From positions 96,046,365-96,110,364 of the forward strand of contig CM051455.1 in assembly GCA_028274465.1 (NCBI GenBank): a stretch of DNA of 64,000 bases. The letters are read 5' to 3'. Below are positions 22,318 to 32,860 of the stretch, in pieces (positions within the stretch are counted from its first letter, which is position 1; each line of letters starts with the position of its first letter). The position numbers were made by a program, and so were the translations under genes. The DNA comes from Plantago ovata (Eukaryota; Streptophyta; Magnoliopsida; Lamiales; Plantaginaceae). The notes under the pieces were generated by a model, which did not search any database, was not told the origin of the DNA, and worked only from the letters and a program-made list of their open reading frames with translations.

Positions 22318-24737
22318 ATGTCTTTAGGAGATGCTCCCTTGCCGAAGCTGGAAATTACGAGAAATGGCGAAACAACATGATGTTACATCTTGAGGCCATT
22401 AGTGATGAGATGGTCACCGTCATTAATGATGGACCTATCAAGATCACCAAGGTTGAAAGGAGTTTCCCTCATAGAACCACTGAAGCTGGAAAGGAAACCA
22501 TCCAAGGCGAATCATCAGATACAGTTGTGCCAAAACCAAGAGAGGAATGGACTTCTGACGAAGCTAAGAGATTCCGTCTTGATGGCCAGGCACGAAATAT
22601 CATCATCAGATCAACTCCGGATACCATACAGTGCAAACTGTGGGGTGCTAAGACTGCTAAGGAGGCTTGGAAAATGGTTCAAGATCTTTGTGCTGGATCT
22701 GACAAGACCAAGGAAAACAAACTTGAAGTACTTAAGCTGAAGTTTCAAAACTTTAAGCAAGGTGCTAACGAGTCACTGGAAGACTTGGACTTCAGATTCA
22801 CAACTCTTGTTAGTGAAATGGCAGCGCTGGGTGTTGGAAATCTTTATTCAGATTCTGAGAAAGTGAAAACTATCATCAGAAGTTTGAATCAAGAATGGAT
22901 CCATACTCAGAATTTCTATTATAATCAAGGAATGCCTGACATTACACCAACTGAGTTGTTCTCTCATCTTGCTACTGTCAATTATGAGACAAAGCAAAGA
23001 GAAAATGTGTTTGCTGAAAAATCGCAAAACATTTCTCTTGCTACAAAGCCGTCATCTTCTGAAACGAAGAATGATAAAGAGCCTGCTGATGAAAATGCTT
23101 TAGTTGTTAAGAACATGAAGAAATTCATCAGTAAGGAACTTGAAAGGCGAAAAGAAAAAGAGAAGCTGAAAAAGCATCTTGATAATAACTACCATAAGTA
23201 CAAGAATGATACTAGCTCGCTGAACAAGCAAGCTCAGCAAGCTACATCATCAGAAGAACCAGCAGTTGGAAATGATCTATGTTTTTACTGCAAAAAGCCT
23301 GGATACTTCAAAGCTAATTGCCCTTTGCTGAAAGGCAAATCTGCTGAAAAGAAGAAGAAGTTCAAAAGAGCTTTCATTGCTGAAGAAAAGAAGAAGCTTC
23401 AAGCAAAAATCGATGCATTGTGCATTGAGACAAGCTCCGAAGACAGTGAGGATGAAAGTTCAGACACCGACGATGAGGAAGCCACTCTAGACGTGGAGAT
23501 TGGCAAAGAAGTGTGTGGGATAGCTATGGAAGCTTATCCAGATGTGTCGAACTACGAATTCTGCCTCATGGCCGGTCAGGTAAATAATTCTACCTCTGAC
23601 TCTGATTCAGAAAGTGAAGACGAGATTGATTTTGACAAGATTCAAGGAGAAATCGAAAGATTTGAGAAAACTCTCAGCAAACAGCAAGAAAAACTTCAAT
23701 TTGCTGAAACTCTGACCAAGCAAACTACTGAAAAGTACGCTTTGCTGAAGGAAGAGACAGAAGAAAAGGATGCTGAAATAAGGCGTCTTAAGAAATTGAT
23801 TGCTGAGGCTGCAGAGAAAAATTCTCAAATGGCATTAGAATTGGAAGAGTATCAGTCCTCAATTCTAAAGTTACTTGCTCAAATTCAAGAAATGAAAAAG
23901 ATGAAAATCAATTTCAAATCCTATGTGGAAGCAAGTAATACGCTGACTGAACTAAACTCTTATTTGAGAGATCCATCTCAGAAAGAAGGTTTAGGAGCAA
24001 CGTGTGAAGGTGATAACGTAGAAATCTTGAGAAAAGATAAATCACCGATCTCCTTTGTACGTGCTACTGATAGTAGTCCACCAGTGATCTATCAGTTTGG
24101 TCAAACTAAGATTGCTGAAACATGCAATCAAGTACCTATGACCATAAAGCCCGCTGTTGCTACTCAAAGTAACAAGACTTTAAAAGGAAAACAGGTTGTT
24201 GTGAAGCAAACTTGAAAGAAAAAGAATGCCGTGAAGCATTCCGCCAAACAAGTTGCTGAAAAGCAAGTTGTTAAGTCTAAAGGCAAGATTACCAAAAGTA
24301 ATCAGAAGTCATTTGCTGACAAACCTGAATCAAGTAAGGTTGCTGATGCTAAAGCTCAGCATTCTCCAAAGAGTGGACTCGGTTTCAAAACCAAGCAAAG
24401 TCAACTCTTTCATGAGTATAAGCAAAGTCAGCAAAGATACTTCAAAGAGATGAAGAAAACCAAGCCTAAGAGTTTTGAAAAGACTCCCAATGCTAGGACT
24501 AGAAGGAACCTTGCTAGAAAAGAACTTACTGAAAAGTATGTTCAGCAAAAAGGTCAACAGAGCAAGACACCACATCAGAAAGTGGATTTGACCAGCACGA
24601 GTCAAAAGTCTTTCAGCTCAAAACCTCCTAGTTCCTCAGCAAGTAGAAAACAAGTCAAAGTTGAAAAACTTCAGACTTGGGTTTCCACTGGACGCATTCT
24701 TGAACATGTTAATGGACATCCATCATTGGATAATTAA
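22318..24737 (+). pseudogene. gag: Element B gag
   Basis: The ATG at 22318 (MSLGDAPLPKLE) is the counterpart of the A gag start. A one-base loss near 22350 puts the rest in the frame beginning about 22377. That frame stays open to 24737 apart from a TGA at 24213-24215. The N-terminal half is a Copia gag domain (AKEAWKMVQDLCAGSDKTKENKLEVL). A zinc knuckle follows with C-x2-C-x4-Y-x4-C, where the expected His is Tyr. After it come a Glu-Ser-Asp-rich stretch, a long coiled coil (about 23640-23910) and a Lys-rich tail. The product would package the RNA in virus-like particles. Gag closes with TAA in both A and B just before pol. Confidence 0.85.
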
Positions 24738-24740
24738 CTT

Positions 24741-26820
24741 GTTTGCTCTTGATTGTGCAGACTACAGCCACGGAGAAAACGATGCAATCTGGCACTTTGA
24801 TAGTGGTTGTGGAAAGCACATGACGGGCAACAAGAATAACCTTATAAACTATAGACGGTGGTCTAAAGGTCCAACAATAAGGTTTGCTGGTGGAGGCTCC
24901 GGATCTACAAAAGGCTATGGTGATGTGAAGTTGGGATGCATAACCATTTCTGGAGTTCTTTATGTCAAAAATCTTAAGTTTAACCTTTTCAGCATGAGTC
25001 AATTTGCTGACAAATGATACTTCATCAAAATTAAAAGTGATGAATGTAAACTTGTAGATTTTGAGACTAAAAAGGTTATAATGATTGCAAGAAGATCAGG
25101 AGGCTTGTACACCGTTGATTGGTCTTCAGCAAACGTTGAAAAATGCCTTGTCTCAGATCATGATTGCCTTGCTGAAAAAGCATGGTTATGGCATAAACGA
25201 ACAAGTCATCTAAACTTCAAGACGCTGAATAAGCTGTCTAAAAAGGCACTTGTAGTTGGATTACCTAGGGTTACTTTTAAGAAGGATGGTGTTTGCAAAG
25301 CATGTCGGCAAGGAAAGCAAACCAAATCTTCTTTCAAGAACAAGGCAGTACCGTCAACTACAAAACCTTTACAACTCTTACACATGGACTTGTTTGAATC
25401 TTCTTCAACAAGCTATGCTGGTAAGAAGTATGGTCTAGTCGTGGTAGATGACTATTCAAGATTCACTTGGGTAGTATTCATCAAACACAAATCTGAAACC
25501 AAGACTGAAATAGCTAACTTGCTGAATAAGCTTGAAGTCATGAAAAATGACAAGGTAAGAGTCATAAGGACAGACCATGGTACTGAGTTTGTAAACCAGT
25601 ACATAACTGAATATTGTACCTCCAAAGGTATTCAACATCAGTTATCCTCAGTAAGGACACCACAGCAAAATGGTGTTGCTGAACGGAAGAATCGTACCCT
25701 GAAAGAAGCCGCAAGAACAATGCTTGCTGACACTGAGATAAGTGAGGCTTACTGGGTTGAAGCGATTAATACCGCCTGCTATACTCAAAATAGATGTTTG
25801 ATTACTAAGGAATACAACAAAACTCCTTCTGAATTGTTTGTTGGAAGACCTCCTAACATCACTCATCTAAGAGTATTTGGTTGCAAGTGTTTCGTTCTTA
25901 ACAATGGTAGAGAATACCTAAGAACATTTCAACCAAAGGCAGACGAAGCGATATTTCTTGGCTACTCCTTACATAGTAAAGCTTACAGAGTTTACAACAA
26001 AAAGGCACAAAAGATTGAAGAATCTGTGCATATTGTATTCTACCAAAAGACACAAGGTGTGCCTGCTGAAGAAGAAATATCAGAACGTATGAAAAAGCTA
26101 ATCATACATGAGCAAAGAACTGAGTCTGATGCTAGGCAAATCAAGTCAATTGAACTAAATGATGATTCTGACAATGATTCTCCTTCCCCGAGTCATGACA
26201 AGATAAATATAGTTCACGACAAAGAATTTCCAGCAAAAGATGCGGTTGCTCCGGAAGTTGCTGAAATTACGCAATCTCCAGTGCCTGCTGATGAAATATC
26301 TCAACCCAGCAATGCTGAGCAAGCAGTTGCTGATGATCAAATCTCAGCAGAGACACAAATTCCCAGTAGTACTGAACAAGTACATACTGAAGAGTCACAT
26401 GCTGATGAGCAAACATATCCTGATCCAACAAACAGGAAACCTGTTAATAAATGGATTAGAGATCATCCCTCTACGGATATGATTGGCGATATTAATAAAC
26501 GCCAAGTGACTAGATCCAAAGCTACTCAGGACTTGCTGAAGAAGAACTGTCGTAGAAGTAGAATCTTTATTCTTGCTTTGTTTCAGAAATTGAACCTAAA
26601 ACCATAGAAGAAGCTTGAAGCATTCTGAATGGATAACGGCAATGCAAGAAGAATTGGATCAATTTGAAAGAAACAAAGTCTGGAAACTTGTGCCACTTGC
26701 TGAAAATAAGAAAGCTATTGGTACAAAGTGGGTGTTCAGAAACAAGCTGAGCGAGTCTGGTGAAGTAACAAGAAACAAAGCACGCTTAGTTGCTCAAGGT
26801 TACTGTCAGACTGAAGGATT
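24741..26820 (+). pseudogene. pol: Element B pol: protease, integrase and start of RT, cut by gap
   Basis: The protease-like WHFDSGCGKHMTG lies near 24790. A TGA at 25015-25017 replaces a Gly codon (GGA in A). From 25081 the integrase is open for 508 codons. Counting from there, the zinc residues are H38, H43, C72 and C75, and the catalytic triad is D103, D165 and E201, with 35 residues between the last two. A frameshift near 26530 precedes the RT start, which is read again from 26615 ([16 protein letters not shown]). The sequence then enters the N gap. Integrase motifs are complete, but the polyprotein is broken. Confidence 0.87.
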
Positions 26821-26920
26821 NNNNNNNNNNNNNNNNNNNNNNNNNNNNNNNNNNNNNNNNNNNNNNNNNNNNNNNNNNNNNNNNNNNNNNNNNNNNNNNN
26901 NNNNNNNNNNNNNNNNNNNN
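26821..26920. other. Assembly gap (100 N) inside element B pol
   Basis: Exactly 100 N. By comparison with C (about 53693 to 55600), roughly 1.9 kb holding most of RT, all of RNase H and most of the spacer is missing. The run is a placeholder and not a measured length. Confidence 0.95.
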
Positions 26921-27252
26921 AAATTCAATCGGGCCATGATTAAAAGGAGTTATTAATCTAACGGCTAACAAAACAAAGAGAGAGAGTGCTCTGACGGTTT
27001 TAGTTAGTGGGCCACTACGCATTCAATGCAAAGGCTCCACTATCTCCAGTGTTTCTCTGTTTTACCCTTGCTGAGAACTCAAATCGATTGAGTTTCTCAC
27101 ACACCAGAGACACTATATAAGAAGGAGTTAGAGAAATGACAAAATCTTTAACTCACATTTCCTTTCTCTGCAATTTCTAGCCTGAAACTACTGTACCTCC
27201 GGTCAAAAAGCAAACTATCTTTTTCGTACAATTTCTTGCTCTATATAAAGAA
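26921..27252 (+). other. Leader of element B third ORF
   Basis: This is the spacer end after the gap, homologous to 55610-55938 in C. It includes the TATA-like CACTATATAA (27111-27120) followed by TTTCCTTTCTCTGC. No ORF is supported. Confidence 0.6.
27111..27120 (+). promoter_or_regulatory. TATA-like box upstream of element B third ORF
   Basis: CACTATATAA lies about 140 nt before the ATG at 27253. The same box and spacing are seen in A and C. Confidence 0.45.
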
Positions 27253-29317
27253 ATGGCTCCCAAGAGACAGTCATCTAAGTCCTCAAAATCGTCAAAGGTT
27301 GACAGTGCTGAAACACGCATTGCTCCGGTGACTGCTCCGGTGACTTCTCTGACCAAAACACAGCGAAAGTTGTGTTGAAAAAACGACCGAATCACTGTAA
27401 AACCTATGCCTCCGTCATATCTTGACACTGCAAAGTGTGAGATGTTGATGCAATGGGGAGGGTTTGCAAAAGAAAAGTACATTAGGTACTTTTATGAACA
27501 AGAACTTGATGACCAAAATGAAGAGGCGCTTGAGTTCATCAAGCAGCAAGGCCTCATGAACTTTATCTCTGCTCGCACTAAGCAAGTGAGCATGATTGAT
27601 ACATGGAGTTCTACAATAATGCAGAAATCCAGTCCCTTACAGACAGTTGAGTCACTGAAAAAGTGATCCTTACTTATGTTCAGAACACGCAAATCGTCCT
27701 GAAATGGACTGATTTAGCGGAGATTTTTCAGATTCCAACCACTGAACTGAAGATGACGTCACTGCTTCTGACGAAGAAATTGAAGCTTTCTACAGTGACG
27801 TCAGAAATGCAAAAATGAAGAAAGGCGAGATAGCCCCGTGACTTGGACAAAGCACGTTAAGAGAAAGCATCTCTGTCCTTCACTTGGTCTAGTAGCTCTG
27901 CTACTGATTAAAGTTCTTGACTCCCAAGTTGGAGGAATTGACCAAGTAGGCCTGAGAAGATGGCCATTGCTGATGCATATCCATGAGAATAAATCGGAAC
28001 TTAACTGGGCTAAGTACATTTTCAACAGGCTTGTTGATTGTGTTACTAAGTTTAAGGTAAAGGTAGAAGACAACAAGGTCTCACCTTCCTTTCCAGTTAT
28101 GTATGGAATCAAGATATGCTATATCCTTGAACATTTCAGGATTCAGCTAAGAAACCCATTGCCAATCAAGAAATCTGTGTGCAATGTGGGAAGATCTTTC
28201 TACAAGCAGAATGTACCTAAGATTGCTGGTAAGAAAACCAAGAAGACAACAACTGCAAATGTTGTCAGCACAAGCCAGCAAGAAAGGTATACAACAGCTG
28301 CAGATGTTACCACTCAGCAACTTAGAGATGAAACTGTTGTTGGGTGGTAACACAAATGAAACTGCTGTAGAAAATCAACAAGGTACGTGTACAAGAGCCG
28401 TTGCTGAAAATGCAACAATAGATGACTCTGGGAAACGAGAAATCTAAAAAAAAAAGAGGAAAGCTGATGATGACACTCAGACTGCCGTCATCAGCAAATC
28501 CCGTACCTAAGAGGAGACGGACAAGTAACAAAAGAAAGAAGACACTGGCTTCTCAGTCAGTCCCCAATGTCCAAGACTCCTCAGTCAATTCCCAGACAAA
28601 TGCTGAAACGCATTTGCCAGTAGATGTTGCTGAAATAATTACTGAAACATACATCAGCAATGTTGAAGTGTTTGCGGAAGCCTTCAACAATCAACTTAAC
28701 GTTGATAACTCTACTGAGAATAGACCACAAGGCAGTGGAAATGAAATTCCTGCCCAAGTCCCAGATATCTACTTTGTAGATAATCTAGATGATCAAACCA
28801 TGGAACCAGTAAGCAACATTGCTGCTGATCTGCAAAAGCGGCACTTGCTGATGCTGCTGAACAGATGGTTGCTGAACAAGCAACTCATCAAGTTGCTGAA
28901 ACCCAGCTTGCTGATGGACCAGTTGCTGAGATAGCAATGGTTCCTGTTCCTGAAGTTGCTGAAACTCAAGAAGCATTATTCAAAGACGCATCTCTTGATG
29001 CTGAGAATACTGGCCCAAGTTCACCCAAGACTTCAATTGACAAAGTCCAGCTTGTACTGGAAGATTTAAGCAAACAAATGGAGTTGGAGATTGAAGAATC
29101 ATCCAACAAGTCAATTGATCTCTTCATGACAAGCAGTGAGCTTAAAGGTCAAGTTGCTTCTGCTCAACTTGTCAATTCAGAGACAAGGGAGATTGCTGAA
29201 ACCGCACAGCTTTCTCAGTTAGAGCAAACTCAGAAGTCTGCTGAAGAAACAGTCCAAGAAGCTGAAGAAACTGTTAATGCTGAAAGGACTGAGCCACAAC
29301 CTGTCCTTCCTCAGCAG

Positions 29318-29392
29318 GTAGTTAATTCAACCATCAGTAAAACTTCAAATTCTGAAAATTATTCTTTTGCTAATATTATATTATCTCTACAG
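29318..29392 (+). other. Intron-like segment 1 in element B third ORF
   Basis: Seventy-five AT-rich nucleotides from CAG|GTAGTTAAT to CTCTACAG|ACTTC. They are open in frame, so retention or removal both keep the frame. Confidence 0.5.
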
Positions 29393-29461
29393 ACTTCTCA
29401 AGATACAAGTCAGATGGTTGCTGAAGCCTCTGCACCAGAACCAACACTCCCTGCTCAGCAG

Positions 29462-29533
29462 GTAGTTAATAATTTTGGTATAAAAACTAAGTTTGACAGC
29501 TTAGTACTTGTGTCTAATTTTAATTTATTTCAG
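29462..29533 (+). other. Intron-like segment 2 in element B third ORF
   Basis: Seventy-two nucleotides from CAG|GTAGTTAAT to TTTATTTCAG|GATG. They are open in frame. In C the reading frame ends exactly at the matching acceptor. Confidence 0.5.
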
Positions 29534-29611
29534 GATGAACAAATGGAGGATGCTACTCCAGCTCCTCATGGAATGGAAATTGTACTACATGAGCTTGCTG
29601 ACTCTCAGCAG

Positions 29612-29686
29612 GTAAATCATGTTTCAGATTTAAACTCTAAAACAATTCTCCAAACCAATCCTGATCTAAATAAAATTCTTTTTCAG
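29612..29686 (+). other. Intron-like segment 3 in element B third ORF
   Basis: Seventy-five nucleotides from CAG|GTAAATCAT to TTCTTTTTCAG|GCTC. They are open in frame. Confidence 0.5.
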
Positions 29687-30608
29687 GCTCAAAGGAGACC
29701 ACTGAAGTGGTACTCATCACTGAAGATCAGCAAGTAAGTTCTGAAGAACTTTACTTGAGCTTCAAGAGGACAACTTTGTCAAGAGTTGCTAAGTCCGTCA
29801 GCAACTGGCAAAGATATAGGAGAATGGACTTCTCAGATCTTCACCTTCATCTCTCAAATGAGAAAAAGAGATCTTCACTGCTGAAGCTCGAAACATTTGT
29901 CCACTCCATCCTTCCTGACGAAATGACATATTCTCAGCAAATGAGTTCAAATCTGATTGCTCAAATCAGAGAGAATATGAAGGCCAAATTTAAGAGTGCC
30001 TCTCCAGCTGAACAAGCTGTGATGCTCAAAGGCTCCTTTGTTCCTGTGGTGGCTGATCCCCACAAACTAACTGAGGAAGAGGAAGTGACAAGTGTTGCTT
30101 TGTATAAGCACGTTGAGCTAGTCATTTTGACTGATGATGAAGAAGAAGAAGAAGATGAGAACATTCCCACTGATCCAGTGATGATGAAGGGAAAGATTCT
30201 AAGGACAAAAAGGATGACGATGATGACAATCAAGGTCCAAGTCCTGGTGCTGGTGGATTAAAGTTAACAGTTGCTGAAACTAATCCCTCTGACAATCAGC
30301 AAGCTGAACAACAACAATCTCAGCAAGAATCTCAACCTCCTCCTGCTGCTGCTGAAAATCAAGCACCTGTACAAGGTGCTGATACTGAAGAAGAATACGC
30401 CAGAAAAAGGGCTGCCTTGAAAAATGGCAAGAGTCCAGTTTCTGATGCCAAGGTTACTGTAGAAAACCTTGAAGATGAGGATGAAGAAGATGAAGATTAC
30501 CAACGAGCTCTACAAAATAGTCTCGTGATCCATGCAAGGCATACGCAGGATCTGGAAATTGGTGAATCTTCAAGACCAAAATCGAAGGAAGTTCCATCCC
30601 TTCCACTT

Positions 30609-30857
30609 ACTACTGGCGCAAGTCCAGTTATTGAGTCTCAAACGTTGCCCTCAGCAACTACTCAATTAAAACTAACTACTGGCGCAACTCCAGTTATTGA
30701 GTCTCAAACGTTGCCCTCAGCAACTACTCAATTAAAACTAACTACTGGCGAAACTCCAGTAATTGAGCCCCACACTCAATTAAAACAACTATCTACTGGT
30801 GAAACTCCAGTCGTTGAGTCTGAAGTGTTGCCATCAGCAACCACTCAACAAAAAGGA
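30609..30857 (+). repeat. Tandem 66-nt coding repeats in element B third ORF
   Basis: Units start at 30609, 30675, 30741 and 30792. The third is shortened by 15 nt and still in frame. Each encodes a 22-residue LTTG-TPVIESQTLPSATTQLK-type unit. Confidence 0.8.
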
Positions 30858-32597
30858 AGTGAAGCTACTGACAAAGGCTCCAAAGTCGCTCAACTTGATG
30901 AATCAGAGGATGATGACGACTTGTCAGAAAATGATGATGAACAATCCAAAAGAGACCCAAAAGTCGTTCAGATTCCTCCTCCTGATTACATCGATGATTT
31001 AGACGATGGACTAAGAGCCGAATTGCTGACGCGTGATGATCAGTTTGCTTCTGAAATTAAGGTTCATTCCTTAACACCGCATTTAGTGCCGTTCCCAAGA
31101 GTTGAGGAGTTTACTCCCAGAATTCTAGCACTAAAGCAAGTCCATGATGCCTGCAAAGCTGAAGATGAGGCATTGCTTGCTGAGAGCCCACTTGACATTG
31201 GAAAGATATTGGCTACAGTGCTGAGACGCACTACAACTTTGACAATAGCTCATAGAGACATAACTCTTTATCACAAGAGCTATGAAGAAGATGTAAGTCA
31301 GGCGCTCAGGCTTGCAAAGACTGCTCTCGTCAAAGCTCAGAATATTATGGATGAGAAGGCCGAAACAGAGAAAAGACATGAAGAGAACATGATGAATATT
31401 CAAAAAGAGTTAGCAACAATGAACTCTGACCAACAGGAAATCATCATGAAGTATAACAGCCTCAACACTCTTGCTGAAAATTGCAATGAGTTTTATTCTC
31501 TGCACATCACTCCGATGTTGCAATCCATGTCTAAGGGGGAAAAGAAGACTAGAAAAAGCAATCAAACCCCTCCTACTCCCGCTGCTGATGCGCCACTTCC
31601 ACTAGAACCTCTTGCTGAAAGAGAGCAAAGTTCTAAAAGACAAGCAGAAACTGAGTTAAATTCAGCAATTACCAAAAAGAGAAAAACCGCTGCTGAAACT
31701 CAAGATTTCTGTCACAATGAAAGTCATCACAATCTGAATGAAGATGATGAAGAAGATGATGACAATCAAACAATAGCTCAAGCCATAAGAGCTAGACCCT
31801 TAACAGCCATAACTCCGTCTGGCCACTCAAGGCATTTTTCGTCTGACTCTTCAGCAAGAGATCAAGACAATGCTAAAACAAGAAGAGGAAGGCAAAGACA
31901 GGAAGAGAAAAGGCTGGCCAGCATTGCTATTGGCTCCGGCATTGAATATACTAAGACCAGCAATGAGGAAACCACTCAGAATGTAATAAGAAACATTCAT
32001 GGTTGCTGGATTTTAAAGCTGGAAGACTTGCTGGTAAATGAGTTCTTTCCTACAGCCATTTTGAATCAGATGTTCAAATGGATTGAACTCAAGGTCCAAA
32101 TAAAGCAAAGGGAAGAATCCCTCCCAATAAATATTGCTGGGAAATGGTTGAATCTAGAGGTCTATGTAAGAAGAGTTGCCATTGGTAAGACATACAAGCA
32201 AGAACCAAATCTGATCAAACCACCTGGCATCGCTTACTATGCTGACCCGGTAACAAAGAAACCTAAGAAGAAACTTGGATTGATTCCTTATGAGTACTTC
32301 TATCTTACTGCTCAGGATCAAGAAGAAGATCTTCTCTGGTTAAGAAAGATTCACCCGAGAAACATTTCAGATACACAACTTCTCCATGCCAGCAATTGGG
32401 GCATGCATTTGTGGGTAGTTAACTACATGGAAATGAATGCTGAAAAGCATCATCATACTGCCTGCATAAATGCAAGAATTCTTCAACTACAAGTCCGTAG
32501 GCTTCTGGAAAACTACGAGAAGGATTGTGTTGAATTCACTGCTCTTGCTGAGAAGAGTGTAAGAGAGATTCTGAGAAAATCCTCTGAAAGAGTTTAA

Positions 32598-32860
32598 GTC
32601 CCTGCAATAGTTTCTTGTTAGAAGTTTTTGTTTGCTGAATCTTTGTTATCTATGCTTTCTTGTAAACTTCTGAATGATAACTTTCAGCAATGAATTCTTT
32701 TTGACTCTTATTGGTTTTTGATTATGCAACTTACTTATGCTTACTGTTTATTATTTCAAGTATGCTTGCATTAATCATCTGATTTATTCAACATCAGAAA
32801 CCTCTAAAAGGGTATCAATTAATTTAGCCATGGATTGCTAACATCAAAAAGGGGGAAATT
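32598..32860 (+). other. 3' untranslated region and polypurine tract of element B
   Basis: No gene is visible. It ends in CAAAAAGGGGGAAATT (32845-32860) directly before the LTR start, a typical Sirevirus polypurine tract. Confidence 0.75.

Larger units (their letters stand above)
27253..32597 (+). pseudogene. Element B third ORF (Sirevirus extra ORF)
   Basis: The ATG at 27253 gives MAPKRQSSKSSKSSK, and the coding sequence ends at 32597 with SSERV, making about 1,780 codons. At least six frameshifts break it (near 27365, 27600, 27745, 28340, 28840, 29695 and 30175), several next to homopolymers. The domains in order are: a Ser/Lys-rich start; a globular N-terminal domain (FAKEKYIRYF, LGLVALLLIKVLDSQVGG, NPLPIKKSVCNVG); a basic patch; a long disordered Val-Ala-Glu region; three intron-like segments; a helical domain (RVAKSVSNWQRYRRMDFSDL); an acidic run; the 22-residue repeats; a coiled coil; and a well-folded C-terminal part (NIHGCWILKLEDLL, YYADPVTKKPKKKLG). 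There is no signal peptide or membrane helix. The role is unknown. Confidence 0.85.

Noticed and set aside
27253-32597. Third ORF as a retroviral envelope gene
   Set aside because: No signal peptide, membrane helix or cleavage site is visible. The protein is hydrophilic, with basic, acidic and coiled-coil parts.
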